Positions 17,122-25,723 of a DNA stretch of 64,000 bases are shown piece by piece. The DNA is taken from NCBI GenBank assembly GCA_030167125.1, contig CP126531.1, positions 2,108,001-2,172,000 of the forward strand, written 5' to 3'. The notes under the pieces are model-generated. The model was not told the origin of the DNA. It saw nothing but the letters and a program-made list of their open reading frames with translations, and made no database searches. A program made the position numbers and the translations under genes. Each line of letters starts with the position of its first letter. Position 1 is the stretch's first letter. Origin of the DNA: Rhodanobacteraceae bacterium (GTDB lineage Bacteria > Pseudomonadota > Gammaproteobacteria > Xanthomonadales > Rhodanobacteraceae).

Positions 17122-17161
17122 ACCCCATAATCCCCATCGCCACACCCGCACAGGCTTGCCC

Positions 17162-18475
17162 ATGACCAACAACGCAACCGCAGCGCAGCCGTCGCATTAC
17201 GTGATGTCGATGGTGATCATCGGCGTCCTGTTCTTCATCTTCGGATTCGTCACCTGGCTCAACTCGTCGTTGATCCTGTTCGTCAAGGTCGGGTTCGACG
17301 TGGACAACGTCGGCGCGTTCCTGATTCCGATGGCGTTCTATTTGTCCTACTTCTTCCTTGCGCTGCCTTCGGCCGTGGTGCTGAAGCGCACCGGCATGAA
17401 AAAGGGCATGGCCCTGGGCCTGCTGGTGATGGCGATCGGCTCCGTGTTGTTCGCCTTCTTCATGGGCGGCTACAGCTACGTCGGCGCGCTGGTGGCGCTG
17501 TTCGTGATCGGCGCCGGCCTGGCGTTGTTGCAGACGGCATCCAACCCGTACGTGAGCATCCTCGGCCCGATCGAGAGCGGCGCCAAGCGCGTGGCGATCA
17601 TGGGAATCTGCAACAAGTTCGCGGGCGGCATTGCGCCGTACGTGTTCGGCGCGCTGCTGCTGAGCGGCGCTGCCGCCTACGCCGACAAGATCAAGGCCGC
17701 GGCTTCGCCTGCGGCGCGCTCGGTGCTGCAGCACGCGTTCGTATCGCGCGCCGTCATGCCTTATGTCGTCATGGCGGTGGTGTTGGCACTGCTGGCGGTG
17801 TGGATCGTGTTTTCCTCGCTGCCGGACATCAAACCAGCGAACGAGCGTCAGGAACTGCGAAGCAACACCCACCAGCGCAGCATCTTCAGCTTTCCGCACC
17901 TGTGGCTGGGCGTGGTGTGCCTTTTCATTTACGTGGGCCTCGAGGTGATGGTCGGTGACGGCATCGTGATCTACGGCCAGGCATCGGGGCTGTCGCTGGA
18001 CACCGCCAAGCACCTGACGTCGTGGGTCATGATCGGGATGCTGATCGGCTATCTGGCGGGCGTCGTCCTGACGCCACGGGTGATCTCGCAGCAGCGCTAC
18101 CTCGCGATTTCGGCGGTGCTGGGCGTACTGTTCGCGGTCGGCGCATGGCAGACGCACGGCACGCTGTCGGTCGGCTTCGTCGCGGCGCTGGGATTCGCGA
18201 ACGCGATGATGTGGCCGGCCATCTTCCCGCTGGCCATCAAGGGCCTCGGCGATCGCACCGAGTTCGGCTCGGCGCTGCTGATCATGGGCATCGCCGGCGG
18301 CGCGTTGATCCCGCAACTCTTCGTGCACCTCGAGGAAGTCATCAACTTCCAGTTGGCCTTCGTGCTGGTGATGGTGCCCGGCTACATCTACATTCTGTTC
18401 TATGGATTGCTGGGTCATCGCGCCGGACAACCGGCGCGCGAGGCGGCAATCGATTCCGCCGCCGTGGCGCCTTGA
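17162..18475 (+). CDS. nagP: NagP-type N-acetylglucosamine MFS transporter
   Basis: A 437-residue inner-membrane protein of the major facilitator superfamily (FGHS/FucP type), with about 12 hydrophobic segments. Family features: an opening segment IIGVLFFIFGFVTWLNSSLI, the QTASNPYVSILGP motif near residue 125, and GICNKFAGGIAPYVFGA. In Shewanella and Xanthomonas such transporters (NagP) bring GlcNAc into the cytoplasm. ATG 17162 follows AGG by 8 bases; an in-frame TTG two codons earlier is possible. First gene of the plus-strand nagP-nagR-nagB-nagA run. Related fucose or glucose/galactose symporters are the alternative, but context favours GlcNAc. Confidence 0.9.
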   Translation: MTNNATAAQPSHYVMSMVIIGVLFFIFGFVTWLNSSLILFVKVGFDVDNVGAFLIPMAFYLSYFFLALPSAVVLKRTGMKKGMALGLLVMAIGSVLFAFFMGGYSYVGALVALFVIGAGLALLQTASNPYVSILGPIESGAKRVAIMGICNKFAGGIAPYVFGALLLSGAAAYADKIKAAASPAARSVLQHAFVSRAVMPYVVMAVVLALLAVWIVFSSLPDIKPANERQELRSNTHQRSIFSFPHLWLGVVCLFIYVGLEVMVGDGIVIYGQASGLSLDTAKHLTSWVMIGMLIGYLAGVVLTPRVISQQRYLAISAVLGVLFAVGAWQTHGTLSVGFVAALGFANAMMWPAIFPLAIKGLGDRTEFGSALLIMGIAGGALIPQLFVHLEEVINFQLAFVLVMVPGYIYILFYGLLGHRAGQPAREAAIDSAAVAP

Positions 18476-18515
18476 CCGCGCGTACTGCACCGGCAAGCAC
18501 CACAAGGAGCCGCAC

Positions 18516-19538
18516 TTGGGAACCGCCACCATCCGGGATGTCGCAAGGCAAGCCAAGGTTTCGCTGAAAACCGTTTCGCGCGTCATCAACCGGGAAAGCT
18601 CGGTGCGCGACGAAACGCGCGAGCGCGTGATGCGCGCGATCGAACAACTCGACTACCGTCCCGACCTTTCCGCGCGCAGCCTGCGCAGCGCCAAGGCGTA
18701 CGCCATCGGCCTGGTGTACGACAACCCGAACCCGTACTACATCATCGCGGTGCAGCAGGGCGCGCTGGCGGCGTGCCGCGAGATGGGTTTCGGTTTGCAG
18801 ATCCACCCGTGCGATTCGCGCGCGACGAAACTCGCGGAAGAATTGCGCGACCTCGTGCACCGTTCGCGCCTCGCCGGCCTGGTGCTGTTGCCGCCAATGT
18901 CCGAGCGCATGGCGCTGCTGCGCGAACTGGCCGCCTACAGCATCCCGCTGGTACGCGTGATTTCGGCGGCCGAGGATCCGCACGACGGCTTTCCGTGCGT
19001 GTTCGTGGACGACCGCGATGCCGCCTACGCGATCACCGCTTATCTGATCCAGCTCGGCCACGAGCGCATCGGTTTCCTGTGGGGCGGCAAGCAGCACCGT
19101 TCCAGTCCCGAGCGCTACAAGGGTTACGAAAAAGCGCTGCAGGATTACGGCGTGCCGATGTCGGACGAACTGGTGCTGGAGGGCGACTATTCGTTCGACG
19201 ACGGTTTTCGCGGCGCGCGCCGGTTGCTCGGACTGGCCGAACCGCCCACCGCGATCTTCGGTTCGAATGACGAAATCGCCGCGGGCGTGCTCGCCGCTGC
19301 GCGCGCGGCAGGCCTGCACGTGCCCTACGACTTGTCGGTCGCGGGATTCGAGGACAGTCCGTTCTCGCGCCATTCGTGGCCTTCGCTCACCACTTCGCGG
19401 CAGCGCACCGAATTGATCGCCGAACATGCCGCGCGGCTTTTGATTGCGCAGATCCACGGCGGCGACGTCGAGAACGAGGGCTTCAGTCCCGAACTGGTGG
19501 TGCGCGGTTCGACCGCACCGCCGCGGCCGAAGGCGTGA
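18516..19538 (+). CDS. nagR: LacI-family regulator of the GlcNAc locus (TTG start)
   Basis: A 340-residue LacI/GalR repressor. The N-terminal helix-turn-helix with hinge (TIRDVARQAKVSLKTVSRVI, then YRPDLSARSL) is followed by a periplasmic-binding-protein-like effector domain (TAIFGSNDEIAAGVLAAARA, LSVAGFEDSPFSR). TTG 18516 is chosen because AAGGAG lies 6 bases before it and no ATG fits. It sits between nagP and nagB and should bind the palindromes at 16928-16941 and 17108-17121. In Xanthomonas and Shewanella relatives, NagR represses the GlcNAc regulon and responds to a GlcNAc metabolite; which one applies here is unknown. Confidence 0.92.
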   Translation: MGTATIRDVARQAKVSLKTVSRVINRESSVRDETRERVMRAIEQLDYRPDLSARSLRSAKAYAIGLVYDNPNPYYIIAVQQGALAACREMGFGLQIHPCDSRATKLAEELRDLVHRSRLAGLVLLPPMSERMALLRELAAYSIPLVRVISAAEDPHDGFPCVFVDDRDAAYAITAYLIQLGHERIGFLWGGKQHRSSPERYKGYEKALQDYGVPMSDELVLEGDYSFDDGFRGARRLLGLAEPPTAIFGSNDEIAAGVLAAARAAGLHVPYDLSVAGFEDSPFSRHSWPSLTTSRQRTELIAEHAARLLIAQIHGGDVENEGFSPELVVRGSTAPPRPKA

Positions 19539-19545
19539 TGGCCGC

Positions 19546-20589
19546 ATGTCTGCCGAGATGAAAGCCGAAGCCACGCTGCTGCACCGCGAAGCCGCCGAAG
19601 CCGCCGACACGGTGGCGCGGCAACTCGAGCGCAACGACGCGGCCGTGTGCAAACTCGCGGCCAGCTTGCGCGACCACGCGCCGCCGTTCGTGGCCACCTG
19701 CGCACGCGGCAGTTCGGATCATGCGGCGACTTACGCGAAATACGTCATCGAGACGCAGACCGGCTGCGTCACTGCATCGGCTTCGCCATCGGTCGAATCG
19801 ATTTATTCGGTGCCGCTGCGGTTGCGAGACGCTTTGTATCTCGTCATTTCGCAGTCGGGCGCCAGTCCTGATCTCTTGCGCAGCGCCGAAGCTGCGCGCA
19901 ATGCGGGTGCACGCGTGGTCGCGCTGGTCAACGCGGAACATTCGCCGCTGGCGGCGCTGGCCGACACCGTGATCCCGCTGCAAGCGGGACCCGAAAAAAG
20001 CGTGGCGGCCACCAAGAGTTTCATCGGATCGCTGGGCGCGGTGCTGCACCTGGTCGCGCACTGGCGGCAGGACGTGGCGCTGCTCGATGCCTTGCACGGA
20101 TTGCCGGAACAATTGCGCCAAGCGTTCGAGCTTGACTGGTCGGCGCTGGTCGAAGGGCTGCGCGACATGCACGATCTGTTCGTGCTGGGACGGGGCTATG
20201 GATTGGCGGCAGCGCAGGAAGCCGCGCTGAAATTGAAGGAAACCTGCGCGCTGCACGCGGAAGCCTTCAGCAGTGCCGAAGTGCGGCACGGCCCGATGGA
20301 ATTGGTGGGTCCACGCCTGCCGGTACTGTTGTTCGCGCAACAGGACGACGCGTTGCCGGGCGTCATGGCCACCGCGCGCGACTTCCACCAGCGCGGCGCC
20401 GAGGTCTGGACCGCCGCGCCGGGCGCGGTGGGCCGCGATGCACTGCCAATCGTCCCGACGAGTCAGCCCATGCTGGCGCCGATCCTGGCAATACAAAGCT
20501 TCTATCGTGCGGTGAACGCACTCGCCATCGCGCGCGGCCGCGACCCCGACCGTCCGCCGCATCTCGCCAAAGTCACCGAGACCGTTTGA
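19546..20589 (+). CDS. nagB: SIS-domain glucosamine-6-phosphate deaminase (NagB-II type)
   Basis: A 347-residue protein with two SIS domains and no glutaminase domain, the NagB-II class that replaces classic NagB in many proteobacteria. Signatures: CARGSSDHAATYAKYVIE, SQSGASPDLLR, ALKLKETCALHAEAFSSAE, RHGPMELV and the C-terminal DPDRPPHLAKVTETV. It converts glucosamine-6-phosphate to fructose-6-phosphate and ammonia after NagA. ATG 19546 begins 7 bp after the nagR stop; ATG 19558 is an alternative. The stop overlaps the nagA start (TGATG), so the two are translationally coupled. A short GlmS-like aminotransferase is ruled out by the missing N-terminal glutaminase domain. Confidence 0.92.
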   Translation: MSAEMKAEATLLHREAAEAADTVARQLERNDAAVCKLAASLRDHAPPFVATCARGSSDHAATYAKYVIETQTGCVTASASPSVESIYSVPLRLRDALYLVISQSGASPDLLRSAEAARNAGARVVALVNAEHSPLAALADTVIPLQAGPEKSVAATKSFIGSLGAVLHLVAHWRQDVALLDALHGLPEQLRQAFELDWSALVEGLRDMHDLFVLGRGYGLAAAQEAALKLKETCALHAEAFSSAEVRHGPMELVGPRLPVLLFAQQDDALPGVMATARDFHQRGAEVWTAAPGAVGRDALPIVPTSQPMLAPILAIQSFYRAVNALAIARGRDPDRPPHLAKVTETV

Positions 20590-21725
20590 TGTCCGTCGCG
20601 CTGGCCAATGCACGCGTGCTTTCGTCGCAAGGTTGGCGCGACGACGCCGCGGTGATCGTCGAAGGCGGCCGCATCGTGGAACTCGCGACACGCGTCCCGC
20701 CTGATGCCGAGGTCCACGATCTGTCGGGGCAAATACTGCTGCCCGGTTTCATCGATTGCCAGGTCAACGGCGGCGGCGGCGTGCTGTTCAACGACCAGCC
20801 GACCGTCGAAGGCATCCGCGCCATCGGCGCCGCGCACCGGCGCTTCGGCACTACGGGTTTCCTGCCGACCCTGATCAGCGACACCACCGGCAAGATGCGC
20901 GCCGCGATCGCGGCGGTCGATGACGCACTCGCCAAAGGTGTTCCCGGCGTGCTGGGCATCCATCTCGAAGGCCCGTTCATCAGCCGTGGGCGCAAGGGCG
21001 TGCATGCGGAACGATACCTGCACGCGCCGGACGCATCCGAACTGCGGCTGGCCGAATCGCTGCACCGTGGCGTGACGCTGCTGACCCTGGCGCCCGAATG
21101 CGTATCGCCCGGTGCGATCCGCGATCTCGCCGATGCAGGCGTGATCGTCAGCGCGGGCCATTCCGATGCCGATTACGCGACCACGCGCGCAGCGCTGGAT
21201 GCGGGCGTGCGCGGCTTCACCCATCTCTACAACGCGATGTCGCCGCTGACCAGCCGTGCACCGGGTGTCGTCGGTACGGCTCTGGATGATCCTGATTCCT
21301 GGTGCGGCGTGATCGTCGATGGCCACCACGCCGCCGCGGCCAGCCTGCGCGTGGCGCTGAAGGCCAAACCGCGCGGCAAGCTTTTCCTGGTCACCGATGC
21401 GATGCCGCCCGTGGGTGCGCTCGATCCGTCCTACGTATTGAACGGCGAAACGATCATCGCGCGTGACGGCATTTGCCAGACCGCCGCGGGTACGCTCGCC
21501 GGTTCCGCGCTCAGCATGATCGACGCCATGCGCAACAGCATCGACATGCTCGGCGTGCCGCTGGACGAAGCCGCGCGGATGGCGTCGACGTATCCCGCCG
21601 ATTTCCTCGGTCTGGATCGAACCCACGGACGCATCGAAACGGGTTTCCGCGCCGACTTCACCGTGGTCGACCCGTCTCTGCAGGTCGTCGAAACCTGGAT
21701 CGGCGGCGTCCGCGAGGCCGCGTAG
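20589..21725 (+). CDS. nagA: N-acetylglucosamine-6-phosphate deacetylase
   Basis: A 378-residue amidohydrolase-superfamily enzyme that removes acetate from GlcNAc-6-phosphate. It shows GFIDCQVNGGGGVLFND (like the E. coli QLNGCGG site), the metal-ligand glutamate region GIHLEGPFISRGRKGVH, SAGHSDADY and THLYNAMSP histidines, and LVTDAMPPVG with the catalytic Asp. The start ATG overlaps the nagB stop by one base. It is the last gene of the plus-strand nag operon and converges with the pseudouridine synthase gene. Length matches E. coli NagA (382). Confidence 0.96.
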   Translation: MSVALANARVLSSQGWRDDAAVIVEGGRIVELATRVPPDAEVHDLSGQILLPGFIDCQVNGGGGVLFNDQPTVEGIRAIGAAHRRFGTTGFLPTLISDTTGKMRAAIAAVDDALAKGVPGVLGIHLEGPFISRGRKGVHAERYLHAPDASELRLAESLHRGVTLLTLAPECVSPGAIRDLADAGVIVSAGHSDADYATTRAALDAGVRGFTHLYNAMSPLTSRAPGVVGTALDDPDSWCGVIVDGHHAAAASLRVALKAKPRGKLFLVTDAMPPVGALDPSYVLNGETIIARDGICQTAAGTLAGSALSMIDAMRNSIDMLGVPLDEAARMASTYPADFLGLDRTHGRIETGFRADFTVVDPSLQVVETWIGGVREAA

Positions 21726-21731
21726 TCTCGA

Positions 21732-22511
21732 CTATCCACCCGACAATGCGCGGATCTCGGCGTCGGTCAACGCACGCCATCCGCCTTTCGGAAGCTCGCC
21801 GAGTTCGAGCGGGCCGATCGCGACGCGCATCAGTCGCAACACGTCATGCCCGCACGCGGCGAGCATGCGCCGGATTTGCCGGTTGCGGCCTTCGTGCAGG
21901 ACGATTTCCAGCCACACATTCTTTTCACCTCCGCCGATGATCCGCACGGATTCCGCCGACAGCCGCTCACCCTTGTCGACGATGCCCGTGCGCAGACGTT
22001 CGAGCGCCGCTGAATCGGGCATGCCGCGCACCTGCACCCGATAAGTTTTCGCAACGTGCGCTTCCGGATCGGCCAGCCGCGCGGCCCATGCGGGATCGTT
22101 GCTCATCAACAACAGCCCCTCGCTGGCCCTGTCCAGACGTCCCACGGGCGCGAGCCACGGAAGCCCGGCGCCTTGCAGCAACGCATAGATCGTGTCGCGA
22201 CCCTGTTCGTCCGACGCACTGACCACCAGTCCGCGCGGCTTGTTCACGGCGACGCAAACCCGTACGCGGGCCTGCAGCGGCTGGCCGTCGATCTCTATGC
22301 GGTCGTTTGCGGCGTCGGCGGGCAATTCCGGATCGCGCACCAGTCTCCCATTCACACGCACGCGTCCAGACACGATCCGGCGCGCGGCTTCGCCGCGTGA
22401 ACACACTCCCAGCTTCGACAGCACGCGCGCCAAGCCATGCCGTGGCGGCAATGCAGGCGCTGGGTGCGCCGCACTCGAAGGCATGGGACGTGGCGGACGG
22501 GTTGCACGCAT
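21732..22511 (-). CDS. RsuA/RluB-family 23S or 16S rRNA pseudouridine synthase
   Basis: About 259 residues: an N-terminal S4 RNA-binding domain (LARVLSKLGVCSRGEAARRI, GRVRVNG) and a RsuA-type catalytic domain. The catalytic Asp lies in VGRLDRASEGLLLM; VNKPRGLV and HEGRNRQIRRMLAACGHDV are the other family boxes. It isomerises uridine in rRNA. Sequence alone does not fix RluB, RluE or RsuA specificity, though VLHEGRNRQIRRM fits RluB best. The start is uncertain: ATG 22511 is chosen, with an in-frame ATG at 22547 upstream and another (MPSSAAH) downstream. Confidence 0.88.
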   Translation of the reverse strand: MRATRPPRPMPSSAAHPAPALPPRHGLARVLSKLGVCSRGEAARRIVSGRVRVNGRLVRDPELPADAANDRIEIDGQPLQARVRVCVAVNKPRGLVVSASDEQGRDTIYALLQGAGLPWLAPVGRLDRASEGLLLMSNDPAWAARLADPEAHVAKTYRVQVRGMPDSAALERLRTGIVDKGERLSAESVRIIGGGEKNVWLEIVLHEGRNRQIRRMLAACGHDVLRLMRVAIGPLELGELPKGGWRALTDAEIRALSGG

Positions 22512-22551
22512 GACGCCATTTTCACCCAACGCTCGATCGACGGACACAAAG

Positions 22552-22579
22552 AAAAAGCCCGGCTTGCGCCGGGCTTTTT
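22552..22579. terminator. Bidirectional intrinsic terminator after ompA
   Basis: AAAAAGCCCGGC, a 4-base loop, then GCCGGGCTTTTT. The 7-bp GC stem is flanked by five A on one side and five T on the other, so it can act in either direction. It lies 51 bp beyond the ompA stop on the minus strand and should end that abundant transcript. Confidence 0.9.
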
Positions 22580-22630
22580 CGTGTCACACCGGACTCACCA
22601 GCGAGGATCCGCCGATGTTCCGCGAACGGC

Positions 22631-23797
22631 TTACATGCTGCCGCTCTGGGGCTGCTGCACCTTGAACTCGACGCGACGGTTGCGCTGACGGCCAGCCGCG
22701 GTCTTGTTGGTGTCGACCGGATCGGCCTTGCCGAAGCCCTTGACCGCGGTGATGCGGCTCGCGTCGATGCCATGCGACGTCAGGTACTGGTCGACGATGT
22801 TGGCGCGACGCTCGGAGAGGCCCTGGTTGTACTTGTCAGTGCCGATCGAATCGGTGTAGCCATCGATCTCGATCGTGACCTGCGGGTAGCGGTTCAAGGT
22901 GTCGACCGCCTGGTTGAGGATCGCGATCGAATCGGACGCCGGCGGCTTCAACGTCGGGCCGATGTTGTGCTCACCCTTCTTCGGACGATCGAACTTGAAG
23001 TTCACGCCACGCAGGTCGATGACCACATTCTGCGGCGGCGGCGGCGGCGGAGCTGCCGGCGGCGGCGGCGGCGGGGCTGCCGGCGGCGGCGGCGGGGCTG
23101 CATGACCCATGTTGATCACCAGACCGATGGTCGCCATCGAGTCCAGCCACTGCTTCGGACCGTAGGTGTGCGGCAGGCCCGGACCGGCGAACCCGGCCAG
23201 CTGTGCCGACTTCGTGTCACGGTAGTAACGTGCCGCGATTTCGCCACGCAGGGCGACGCGATCGCTGACGTTGTACAGCACGCCCACGCCAACCGTGGCA
23301 CCCGGACCCCAGCCAGAACCATTTTGAGGACCCATGTTGCCGAACGCGCCACCGGCTTGGGCGAGCTCGCCGGAAACGGCAGCGTGACGCCACATGCCGA
23401 CGCCGCCCATCAAGAACGGACGCCACTGCGACGACGGATCCATGAAGTAGTAGCGGGCCGCCACGTCGACGCCCAGCGTTTCCCACTGCTTGCCGGCGCG
23501 GATGGAGGAATCCTTGTAGTCCGCATTGTCGCCGGTCGCTTCCACATCCAGCGTGAAGTGCGGGTTCACCCAGAAACCAACACCGAGGCCGCCCATGGGA
23601 GCTGGCTGGACTTGGCGGCTGCTGTCGCCGAACACCACGCCGATGCGGGGCACGATGTACCAGTTGCTGTAGTTCGGGCTCGCAAAGCTACCCGTTGTTT
23701 CCGCCGCTGCACCCGTGTCCTGTGCGTGCGCGACCGACATCACGCCTACAGTACCCAAGGCCAGCGCGATGACCGCGAACAAGCCGTTACGTTTCAT
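22631..23797 (-). CDS. ompA: OmpA-family outer-membrane protein
   Basis: 388 residues: signal peptide (AVIALALGTVGVMSVAHA), an 8-strand-type OmpA barrel to about residue 232 (YFMDPSSQWRPFLMGGVGM, ALRGEIAARYY), a proline-rich linker of repeated PPPPPPAA units (about 233-256), and a C-terminal OmpA/MotB domain. The domain carries DGYTDSIGTDKYN and LSERRANIVDQYL with the peptidoglycan-binding Asp and Arg. It anchors the outer membrane to the wall. The linker plus domain is nearly the same as the tail of the TonB-dependent receptor at 12307-15756. A single gene with its own terminator; the upstream 190 bp are AT-rich near 23940-23955, where its promoter probably lies. Confidence 0.95.
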   Translation of the reverse strand: MKRNGLFAVIALALGTVGVMSVAHAQDTGAAAETTGSFASPNYSNWYIVPRIGVVFGDSSRQVQPAPMGGLGVGFWVNPHFTLDVEATGDNADYKDSSIRAGKQWETLGVDVAARYYFMDPSSQWRPFLMGGVGMWRHAAVSGELAQAGGAFGNMGPQNGSGWGPGATVGVGVLYNVSDRVALRGEIAARYYRDTKSAQLAGFAGPGLPHTYGPKQWLDSMATIGLVINMGHAAPPPPPAAPPPPPPAAPPPPPPQNVVIDLRGVNFKFDRPKKGEHNIGPTLKPPASDSIAILNQAVDTLNRYPQVTIEIDGYTDSIGTDKYNQGLSERRANIVDQYLTSHGIDASRITAVKGFGKADPVDTNKTAAGRQRNRRVEFKVQQPQSGSM

Positions 23798-23988
23798 CGG
23801 AGAGTCTCCTCGTTGTTGATTCTTCAGGCTTCAACCATTCTGGATGAAACCGTGTTTCCGTTTCCCAAACCGCAGAACCACTGCGCGGATTGAAGGCCAT
23901 CCTTCCCGGCCCGTTCCGCTACGGCTGCGCCAGTTTAGCAAAAAACAAACAATTGCGCTTCTGACCTGCCGATCCGTTCATCTGCAAC

Positions 23989-25452
23989 TCAGGCGCCTCC
24001 GCGCAGGGCAAACAAATCCATTAATTCCGGGACCGGAATCGCCATCAACCGCTCGACCTGCGCGCAAAGGTCAATGATTTCAGTAACTTGTGCCGCAGGC
24101 AAATGACCCGCCAAAGCCTTGTGGAACTTGTCCAGCAGGACCGGGATGCCTTCGGCGCGGCGGCGGCGATGACCGATCGGGAAATCGATCGAAACCTTGT
24201 CCGTCCGCGAACCGTCCTTGAAAAACACCTGCACCGAGTTCCCGATGTAGCGTTTGTCCGGGTCGAAATAATCCTTCGTGAACTGCGGATTTTCCGTCAC
24301 CATCATTTTCGCGCGCAACGCGTCGATGCGCGGATCGCTCGCGACCGCATCGGTGTAGTCGTCTGCGGTCAGGCGCCCGAAGATCAGCGGCACCGCGACC
24401 ATGTACTGGATGCAGTGGTCGCGGTCGGCGTAGTTGGCCAGCGGCCCGGTCTTGTCGATGATGCGCGCGCCGGCTTCCTGGGTTTCGATCTCGATGCGCT
24501 CGATGTCGCCGAGCCGATCCTTCACTTCCGGATGCAGCTTCATCGCGCACTCCACCGCCGTCTGCGCATGGAACTCGGCGGGGAAGCTGATCTTGAAGAG
24601 GACATTTTCCATCACGTAGCTGCCGAACGGCCGCTCGAATTCGAATGGCTTGCCGCCGAAGGCGACATCGTAGAAACCCCAGGTCTTCGCGCTCAATGCC
24701 GAGGGATACTCCGGCTCGTCGGTGCTGACCGCGTTGAGTGCATGGATCACGGCACGACGGCAGGCGTCGCCGGCAGCCCAACTCTTGCGCGGGCCGGTAT
24801 TGGGCGCGTGCCGGTAGGTGCGCAGCGAGCCATTGTCGATCCAGCTGTTCGACACGGCGGTGATCACCTGCTCGCGCGTGCCGCCCAGCATCGCGGTCGC
24901 GACCGCGGTCGAGGCAAGCCGCACCAGGATCACGTGGTCCATGCCGGCGCGGTTGAAGGAATTCTTCAGCGCGTAGCAGCCCTGGATCTCGTGCGCCTTG
25001 ATCGCCCAATGCAGCACGTCGCGCATGGCCAGCGGCTCGCCACCGTTGCAGATGTTCGAACGCGACAACCAGTCGGCCACCGCCAGCACGGTGCCGAGAT
25101 TGTCCGAGGGATGGCCCCATTCGGCCGCGAGCCAGGTGTCGTTGAAATCCAGCCAGCGGATCTGCGTACCGATACAGAATGCGGCCTGCGCGGGATCGAG
25201 CTCCAGCGCCGTGCCCGGCACGCGCGCACCACCCGCCAGCACCGCGCCCGGCACGATCGGCGCGAGATGCTTCACGCACTGCGGAAACTTCATCGCCAGC
25301 ATCGCGCAACCCAGCGCATCCATCAGCATGTAACGGGCGGTATCCCACGCCTCCTGCGATTCCACGCGGTAGTCGAGCACGTAGTCGGCCACGTCGACCA
25401 GCGGCTGGTCGGGTGCGGGGCGGGCGGCGGAACGGATATCGGCGTGGCTCAC
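23989..25452 (-). CDS. prpD: 2-methylcitrate dehydratase (MmgE/PrpD family)
   Basis: A 487-residue protein of the MmgE/PrpD family (E. coli PrpD has 483) that dehydrates 2-methylcitrate in propionate catabolism. Recognisable parts: DTARYMLMDALGCAML, IRWLDFNDTWLAAEWGHPSDN (the substrate-site HPSDN), HEIQGCYALKNSFNR, KSWAAGDACRRAVIHA and FPAEFHAQTAVECAMKLH. It stands apart from prpC and prpB (38976-42276), with no other prp gene beside it, so it probably has its own control. It diverges from the riboswitch-controlled TerC gene. Confidence 0.93.
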   Translation of the reverse strand: MSHADIRSAARPAPDQPLVDVADYVLDYRVESQEAWDTARYMLMDALGCAMLAMKFPQCVKHLAPIVPGAVLAGGARVPGTALELDPAQAAFCIGTQIRWLDFNDTWLAAEWGHPSDNLGTVLAVADWLSRSNICNGGEPLAMRDVLHWAIKAHEIQGCYALKNSFNRAGMDHVILVRLASTAVATAMLGGTREQVITAVSNSWIDNGSLRTYRHAPNTGPRKSWAAGDACRRAVIHALNAVSTDEPEYPSALSAKTWGFYDVAFGGKPFEFERPFGSYVMENVLFKISFPAEFHAQTAVECAMKLHPEVKDRLGDIERIEIETQEAGARIIDKTGPLANYADRDHCIQYMVAVPLIFGRLTADDYTDAVASDPRIDALRAKMMVTENPQFTKDYFDPDKRYIGNSVQVFFKDGSRTDKVSIDFPIGHRRRRAEGIPVLLDKFHKALAGHLPAAQVTEIIDLCAQVERLMAIPVPELMDLFALRGGA

Positions 25453-25523
25453 GAACGTTTCCTGTCAGGCGAAGGCAGTCCGTTATTTTGCCAGAGCACG
25501 ACGTGCCTTGACGGCTGCCGCGA

Positions 25524-25656
25524 CGCGCGGTAACAATCGAATCCGTTGTCCCCCGAAAGGGAGTAGCACCGGACCCGATGTGATTCGGGTCCGCGTGGCG
25601 GCCGTCAGCACGAACCTTCAAGGTTCCGGTCGCCACGGCGGTTAGCACCGCGCGCG
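25524..25656 (+). promoter_or_regulatory. Probable yybP-ykoY (Mn2+) riboswitch before the TerC gene
   Basis: The leader holds the conserved loop AAAGGGAGTAGC (25556-25567, family consensus AAAGGGGAGUAGC). A strong GGACCCGA/TCGGGTCC hairpin follows, then GTCAGCACGAACC, the second conserved loop region. The outer stem CGCGCGGT (25524-25531) pairs with ACCGCGCG (25647-25654). The element ends about 70 bp before the start of a TerC-family gene, the class of gene most often under this riboswitch. Helix limits are approximate because I drew them by eye. Confidence 0.8.
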
Positions 25657-25723
25657 AGACTTTCGACATCCCGTGCCGCACCTGCGGCTGCGGGAGTTCG
25701 ATCGTCGCCGCCAGGAGAACCGC

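Noticed and set aside
18342-20691. Long minus-strand frames opposite nagR and nagB
   Set aside because: They are Arg/Gln/His-rich shadows of clear plus-strand genes with tight operon spacing.
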